From the NCBI GenBank assembly GCA_026545765.1, contig CM048839.1, positions 55,288,677 through 55,352,676 on the forward strand: DNA of 64,000 bases, written 5' to 3'. The translations under genes and the position numbers were made by a program. Source of the stretch: Plantago major (taxonomy: Eukaryota; Streptophyta; Magnoliopsida; Lamiales; Plantaginaceae). Positions 57,821 to 64,000 of the stretch are shown one piece after another. Numbering within the stretch: the first letter of the stretch is position 1; each line of letters begins with the position of its first letter. The notes beneath the pieces are model-generated. The model saw only the letters and a list, made by a program, of their open reading frames with translations, had not been told where the DNA came from and searched no databases.

Positions 57821-60800
57821 CTACTTGATAAGAATAAAACCAACGGACAAGATGATGCCAGAAATTGCAAGAGAAAGAAGGGTAACAGAGGTTGAGATTC
57901 TACCCTTGTCCGTTCTGAAGACCATCGCAGCAAAAAAATTATAATTCACTAGTATCCCAAACAACGGGAGAGAGGCTTGTATAAACATCTCATCTGCGTT
58001 ACGACTGTGTACCATCACTGCAACTCCAATAACAAAGGCAGCGAAATTGAGGATGTACATACTGCAACACGGAATGATCAACAGTGGTGCAACTTGGAAA
58101 TCATATATACCCTTCTCGAAACGCTTGAGTTGTTCATCATCAACCACCTTGCTTGTTAGTGAAAAATTTGCTTCGCGCAATCCAAAAAAGTCCAGAATAG
58201 CATTTATAGTTGCAAAAAGGTAAGACGAAGTCGCCTTTATCATCCAGACCCTCAGTTCATACAACGATGTCATGAACGAATCGCCATAAGAAAGAACCTC
58301 TTGGATATGTTTCAGTTGAGATGAGATAAAAATAAAGGCGAAGGCAATAAAATACGGATCTGAAACCTGTGATGCATCCAAGGCAAATAAAATCAGTTGT
58401 TAGGAAGGTGGCAGTAGAGGCTATATAGCACAAACAGCATGAAAGTACAAGTTCAAACATGTCAGCTTAAGCACAATAAGGGACTTTTACTCCATGAATT
58501 AAGCAAGAATGAAATTGAGCCTTCAATGTTTTCTCTAATAACTGACCTTAGGATATAGAGGAATGCCACGAAGTAGACAGATCTGCGGAATAAGTACTAA
58601 TCCATAAAAGGGCACAGTGAGAATAGTATCCAGATTATGTGCACAATAAGACAGTCTTTGAAGAATAGACATGCTCCATGGCCCGTAGAAAAGTGGACAA
58701 TACTTGGAAAGTGCAATTTGCGTCAATCCAAAGGCCCATCTCGTCTGTTGAACTAGCATATCATTCATATTTGTAGTACAGGCACCCAAGAAACATGGTC
58801 TTTCAGGGTCAATAAACACAGATATCCAGCCTTTACAATGTAAATCAAGGCTCGTGATGGAATCTTCTACCACAGTAAAATACGCATAACCCACCTGCAC
58901 TTGTATCACAATATATTGAGTTTATAATTGCACATAATTCTCTTTCAAAATCAAACAGTAACAACTTGCCTTAGTTCCCCATTCTGTGTCTGTGTCATAA
59001 CTACAAGAGGCCAGCAGTTGGATCTCTTTCTGCAGAGCATCAGAGACTTTTTCTTCCCTTGACGTGCTTGGCTTATAATCCTTGTAAATCGATTTTATGA
59101 ACTCGTTACTTGAACCAAAAGATTTCTTCAGCTGATTGAGATCAACATCTAGACGGGAAGACGGACAGAAACTTTTAAGAGAGGGCTGCTTCAGTACTAA
59201 CTTAAAAAGTAAGTACACAATGACTAGTGAAGGAATGAGATTTTCCTCTACCCTTGTGAATTTTTTCAGTTCCATAGACTGCTTCCCTTGACATGTAGAA
59301 GTTGCATCCATATATGCTCGGTCCTTTGAGCCCATCCCATCCAATCCCTTCTCTCTGTCATCAATAAAGTAGCAGCAACAATCCGATTTAAGTTAACACC
59401 ATTAAAGCTATCTTACAATGTCTAGCGACTAAATGTCAACGAAAATTACCCAAACATGATGCAGCTGACTACCGTAGATATCATGCTCAGTGGTATCGCG
59501 GAATTTCTGTGGAAACTGAACCCAAGCGAGTTTCTGAGATATTACCGGATCAAGAAAAAAACACATCGCTTGGCGGGCTGATGTTGGATCATTGCAGTAA
59601 TGGTCGCAGTCAAGTACAAGAAAGTACGGCGCATTGCTAATCATTGCAGACACTTTGAGCTGTGAATGCAGTCATATGACACTGGTCATGTTTCAGCCAT
59701 AAAGAAACAGTACTGAACAGTGAACACACAAAAGCAACATTGGAAGTACATGAAACCAGTAAACATGTGAATAGATAAGACCAGACTGTCATTAATAGCT
59801 AGTAATGAGAATCTTCGCCAAGAATACAGGACCAAATCAACCATATAGCTACAAGGAAAACTTACTAGAGCGTTAAGAGCCCCTCCTTTAAAATGGTGCG
59901 GGTGAGATGGCTTTTTCTCTCTAGCAACATAAACAAGATATGGCATCCCTTCACTGTTCATAACCTGTCAATAGAATCTAGTGAGAAGTTAACACATTGC
60001 TCTTCGGCATACAGAATCTGCGGCAATTGGCTTTCACGAAATATGGCAATCTTATTATATAAATTGGTTGTAATTAACAAACTTAGATCTAATTATAAAG
60101 TTTTCTAGAATGGTGGTCATTCGAGAGAATAAGTGAGGTCTGGTACATATATCAAACAGGTACATGCACATAATCTAAAAGCCAAGAGGTCTTTGCAGTA
60201 CTTGTGGAGGACTTTGGCCCAAATAAATTACCGAGATCTAATTTAAACCATGGCTTGACTGCATTGGGAATAAACATATCCAAAAGTCTCGTAATGTTTC
60301 GACCTCCATCAGCAACGGGGTTGTAATTGTATACATTTTTTCCAGTTAGTCCAGTGAATCTTTTTAGCATCATGAGTGGAGTCCGCATAGGAATCTAGCC
60401 ATTAAAGATTAATAACATCTTTATGACAAGTAAAGAATAAGGTTCTAAAACCAAGAGGCCATCCTTACATCTATACCAATAAGTGGAGAACAAGATTCCA
60501 TATCTTTATTCTCCATGATGTGGAATCAAAGGTGCAGAAAAATGTCTAGTGATATGGTGCGTTTTCAATAAGCAGCCAGGAGTTGCTGATTTTTCAGTTA
60601 ATAAGATAACAAGAAGCTAAAACAGTCATATGAACACGATCTAGGTTTCAAATACAGACAAACTATCATTTCAAATTACTCATCCACAACAATCTTTACA
60701 GACTATTGTTTCAACTTTCAAATACAAACACAGTAAACAATATATTATTCCTGAGTTAACCGTGTAAATTGTTTGAATGTTTGTCATAATAAACTTGGAC

Positions 60801-62014
60801 ATAATTAAAAAGTTCTGTAGATTGGTTGTCACTCGAGAGAATCCATGGTCTTAAATATAAACACATGTTACTCTACTTAATTCCAGAGATTTCAAAACTA
60901 AGAGGCCATCATACCAATAAGTGCAGAACAATATTTGCATTTTTTATTTCTTTTGACGTGAAAACAAATTTTTGTGCGTATATTATGGGCATTCAAGAAT
61001 TGCTGAGAAATTTTATCAAATAACATTACAAGAAGCCAAAACACGAGCTTAGTAACCCAATCAAGGTTTCAAATACACAGACCATCAGATTTCAAATTAC
61101 TCATCCACCAGAACATCCAAAAACTATGGTTTAAGTTCAATACAAACGATTTCAATAAACAAAATGTTATTCTCGAGTTAACAGGCTACCTCAACGGTAG
61201 GGGGATGATCCCTGCTAAGAGAACCACTGGCATTGATGGAATTATTCTCCAGAGTTTCCTTGAATTCCATATACCTTTTCTGCACGCAAAGTTCAAGGCA
61301 AAAACTTAGTATTAGACAGGCTACCGTAAACCAAAGTTATCGTCTATCAATTCGACTCAAATACAGACATGTGATTACAATCACACCATCAACATAATGA
61401 AATAACACACACACAAGTACCAATTGATAAAAATCAACCTGAATCTCAATCATCTCAGGTCCAGCAAGCTCATCATTTCCATTGGAAAAGTAAGCAATTG
61501 GAGACCTAATCTCCAAATTATTCTCCCTACAAAAAGGAACCCAAAGCTGAGCAAACTTCCAGGCCTCTCTGGTAGCCTGTAAAGTGACATAACTACCCCC
61601 ATCATCGGACAAATAAACAGCAAGCTGATCAGCAGGATAATCCAACGCCATAGCCGAGATGACTGTGTTCATGACACTGAGAGCAGGCTCCTTGGTCGGA
61701 TCGGCAGTGCAGATGAAGACATCGATAGGAGGAAGAGTGGAATCGGGTTTGGGCAGTCTTTCCGGGTAAACAGACCTTTTAACGGGCCTCCATCGAGCAG
61801 GTCGGCGTAGGGTCCAGATACATGTGAGGGAGAGTTCGGAGAGGAAGAGGAGGAGGTGAGGGATTAGGTGGGTTTGGGGGGTGAGAAGGGTGGTGATTCT
61901 GTAGTGGAATAAGGCTGAAATGGCGATGGAGGTGAGGAGTATGTGGAGTCTGTTGATTATGAGGTTGCTTGTTAGGGTGCGGGATGTGTGAAGAGGGAGG
62001 GCTGATTTCTCCAT
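57821..62014 (-). CDS. CSLG: Cellulose-synthase-like glycosyltransferase, CslG type
   Basis: Membrane GT2 glycosyltransferase of the CslG/CslM branch, a dicot group; some members transfer glucuronate to triterpenoid saponins (family knowledge; substrate here unknown). Nine exons: 62014-61439, 61279-61190, 60510-60469, 59964-59866, 59659-59450, 59354-59252, 59148-58970, 58894-58547, 58366-57821. They join in frame to 730 residues, the usual length. Seen: two N-terminal membrane helices (about 18-68), DVFICTADPTKEP, LSDDGG (first Asp motif, 135-140), LVLDCDHYCND (DCD 286-288), VVED (Asp444), QQTRW (482-486, QxxRW) and four or more C-terminal helices. Intron 7 uses a GC donor (AAG|GCAAGT). The ATG at 62014 is preferred: family homology begins there (MEKSALPLHTS), and the in-frame upstream ATG at 62128 adds low-complexity sequence. 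Confidence 0.93.
60152..60388 (-). other. Unexplained 78-codon open frame inside a CslG intron
   Basis: In the intron between exons 3 and 4 of the CslG-like gene (60468-59965) the sense strand holds an open frame starting MRTPLMMLKRFTG, containing YNYNPVADGG and VKPWFKLDLGNLFG, and ending in a stop near 60154. Its composition is protein-like, and it is preceded by a possible acceptor (GGCTAG, about 60400). I do not recognise it. It could be a captured exon, a decoy exon or chance. Confidence 0.35.
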
Positions 62015-62020
62015 TGTTGG

Positions 62021-62045
62021 AGCAGAGCAGAGCAGAGCAGAGCAG
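62021..62045. repeat. (AGCAG)n microsatellite in the CslG leader
   Basis: Five tandem copies of the AGCAG pentamer lie seven bases upstream of the start codon, in the predicted 5' UTR. Confidence 0.9.
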
Positions 62046-62102
62046 TGTGGTGATGATGATGATTTTCGAAACGGCCAAGTTCCTTCCGCTATTGGTTTAT
62101 AA

Positions 62103-62300
62103 GACCATGTCCAATAGGTGGTGGGCACGAGTGTGAATAAATATTTAAATGACGGCTTGAAACGATATCTCTTCTAATCGATTTACCAGTGAATATTGTG
62201 TTGTTTTTTGTTTTTTTTTTATTTTTTTTTCCTTAACATGTTTAACATATTATAAGAGTGTTTAGAAGTTTAAATTAATCAAATTGCATTTGTAAAAGAG
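62103..62300. mobile_element. Fragment of the PIF/Harbinger MITE family of 20323
   Basis: Starts GACCATGTCCAATAGGTGG after TAA (62100-62102) and follows the first 200 bp of the element at 20323 (GGCTTGAAACGA, AACATGTTTA.CATATTATAA). The right end is missing. It lies about 90 bp upstream of the CslG start and therefore in its promoter region. 62301-62542 is AT-rich with degenerate ACACCAAAACCTT repeats. Confidence 0.65.
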
Positions 62301-62542
62301 AAAATTTTTGTTTACACCAGAACCTTTTGGCTCACTTTAAAGTTACACCACAACTTTTTTTTTTCTCACTCGACACTAAAACGTTAGTCAACACTTTGAG
62401 TCTACACAAAGGTTAAGTTTTTTTTCCAATCAACACCAAAACCTTGATGATAAATTACACCTACTATCAAAACCTTTTCAGTTCACCAGAAATAAATTAT
62501 GTACAACCTTGATGATAAAAAAAACAAAAGAAAAAGTATAAA

Positions 62543-63061
62543 ATAGATTGCTTGTATAAGAAGAAACATATAATTACATTATTTTGATGAGAACAAGTAT
62601 AATCAGAAGAATTAATCGTATATAATATTGAAAGAGAGACATAATTGTACGTGGCCATAGTTGCAAATTCTTACGTGGCAGGATGTGGTTCTTGATTGTT
62701 AAATACTAGTATTTACTAGCCATTCTGATGTAAATATGCCGACTTTGCATAATGTTATAAGAATAATAATAGGGAATCATAAAAATAGTTGTGGTTCCTT
62801 GAATTATTGCAATATAGATGAGATGAGGGCATTAAATGAAAATATTTGTCACCTCCTTGATCTCATTGCAATATACATGATTTAAAAATGAAATTTACAT
62901 CTAATGTATGGCAAACAAAATACATATATGGTATCTTCATTCTCTTTCTCTCTCACTCAGTTGTCTCTCTTTCAACATTATGTACGATTAATTCTTCTGA
63001 TTATACTTGTTCTCATCAAAATAATGTAATTACATGTTTCTTCTTATACAAGCAATCTATA
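62543..63061. repeat. Inverted repeat with 98-bp arms (MITE-like)
   Basis: The arms 62543-62640 and 62963-63061 are about 95% identical in reverse orientation (ATTGCTTGTATAAGAAGAAA, GAACAAGTATAATCAGAAGA, TTGAAAGAGAGAC). The 320-bp spacer has short direct repeats (ATTGCAATATA at about 62805 and 62867) and no gene. Possibly a non-autonomous element; no target duplication was recognised. Confidence 0.75.
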
Positions 63062-63362
63062 GTAAACAAAAAAAAAAAAAAAAAAGAAACTTCATAGTGA
63101 AACTTGTTTTATAATTTATTGAGCAAGAATCAGAAGGAAAAAAATCAGATTTCAATAATAAAAGATATCAATCATGACATTGATGGATTGTTGTCATTTC
63201 TAAATTTCCCCTTTATTTGAAAATTTTCATTGAACTACCATTGGATACCTGACATTGCTTCCAAACATGTAAAAACCTCATTCCAAGAATTCAATTCCAA
63301 TCTCAATCTCAATTTCATCTGAATTTGAAGTCTTATTCCAACATGAATTTTGACTCATGTCA
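63062..63362. other. AT-rich stretch, no gene
   Basis: Contains an A-run at 63068-63085. The segment ATGAATTTTGACTCATGTCACTATAAATAC (split across 63341-63370) is close to a segment at 8888-8917 inside the MULE. Otherwise nothing recognised. Confidence 0.5.
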
Positions 63363-63922
63363 CTATAAATACACTATACTTACTCTTCCAAAACTCAACC
63401 TCAAACAACTCACTCTCAGATCAAATATCAACCAAACACTCTATCTAAGGCGTGGAATGTAATCCCTGATTGCCAGATATGGACGAAAGCCCAAGAGAAG
63501 GCTACGCGTACATATCAAGACTCCATGCTATACGATGGGAAGATGACCAAGGAAAGTGTCATCTTCATGGTTCACAATCTGTTGAAGTGTGCCCAACTAC
63601 AGATGTGGTGTTACCCCCACAAAATCCAGCAAGCCTATAAATACACTACACTTACTCTTCCAAAACTCAACCTCAAACAACTCACTCTCAGATCAAATAT
63701 CAACCAAACACTCTATCTAAGAAATGGCTGGTGGTGAGGCGTGGAATGTAATCCCTGATTGCCAGATATGGACGGAAGCCCAAGAGAAGGCTATACGTAC
63801 ATATCAAGACTCCATGCTATAAGATGGGAAGATGACCAAGGAAAGTGTCATCTTCATGGTTCACAATCTGTTGAAGTGTGCCCAACTACAGATGTGGTGT
63901 TACCCCCACAAAATCCAGCAAG
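63363..63922 (+). repeat. Tandem duplication of a promoter plus start of an unknown frame
   Basis: Unit 1 (63363-63634) and unit 2 (63635-63922) both begin with a TATA-box-like CTATAAATACACTA, then a leader, then a coding-like stretch. Unit 2 has an extra 17 bp containing the ATG (MAGGEAWNVIPDCQIWTEAQ follows at 63724) but a TAA after DSML. Unit 1 lacks the ATG and stays open past DSMLYDGKMTKESVIF. Protein not recognised. The sequence runs off the window at 64000. Confidence 0.65.
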
Positions 63923-64000
63923 CCCTGCAGGTGGTGCAGAACCAGCTTGTAAGTCAAGGTGCCAACTATATACATTGGATGACATGAAGGCTGAGGTTGA

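Noticed and set aside
62015-62128. Upstream in-frame ATG at 62128 as the CslG start
   Set aside because: It would add 38 residues of low-complexity sequence with no Csl similarity, crossing the AGCAG microsatellite. Family homology starts at MEKSALPLHTS (62014).

Overview
This is a nuclear window from a dicot plant. It holds three ordinary host genes, all on the minus strand, in a matrix of nested transposable elements. A dicot is suggested by a CslG-type cellulose-synthase-like gene (a group known from dicots), a class I BASIC PENTACYSTEINE gene, a BRL2/VH1 receptor kinase gene, plant GT-AG introns, Stowaway, Harbinger and hAT elements, and two Copia elements of the Sirevirus type. I cannot name the species.

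Host genes: (1) BPC class I GAGA-binding transcription factor, 6373-7221, with a 1.05 kb intron in its 5' UTR and a GA-rich leader. (2) BRL2/VH1 leucine-rich-repeat receptor kinase, 21076-24968, three exons, 1128 codons, apparently intact. (3) CslG-like glycosyltransferase, 57821-62014, nine exons adding up to 730 residues with all catalytic motifs present. Nothing suggests that the three work in one pathway.

Layout. 1-5.7 kb is a graveyard: two pairs of inverted LTR-like repeats, three pieces of Helitron helicase, a Copia integrase fragment, a Stowaway MITE and a 5S-derived Cassandra-like double LTR. 8.65-19.94 kb is a large Mutator-like element (MULE) bounded by AT-rich inverted repeats. 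It carries two divergent genes, an OTU-fused transposase (minus) and a plant-mobile-domain gene (plus). The transposase gene was later hit by a CACTA element (9183-13361, TSD CAA) and by a hAT element (15063-15958, 8-bp TSD). 20.3-20.9 kb is a Harbinger-type MITE. Between BRL2 and CslG lie a Cassandra-like solo LTR, a 5'-truncated L1 LINE with a poly(A) tail, a fold-back MITE, and then a three-layer nest. In that nest a 1.6 kb Harbinger-like element (29447-57163, TSD TTA) was split by an old Sirevirus (30340-56446, TSD CACAT), which was in turn split by a younger Sirevirus (34427-45274, TSD CTTGA).

The right edge (62.1-64 kb) holds a MITE fragment, a 98-bp inverted repeat and a tandem duplication of a TATA-box promoter plus the start of an unrecognised reading frame. 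The target-site duplications give a relative insertion order for most of these layers. The most unusual items are the MULE with a PMD gene and a defective OTU domain, the fused 5S-derived LTRs, the unexplained 78-codon frame inside a CslG intron, and the direct-repeat structure at a small BRL2 intron.
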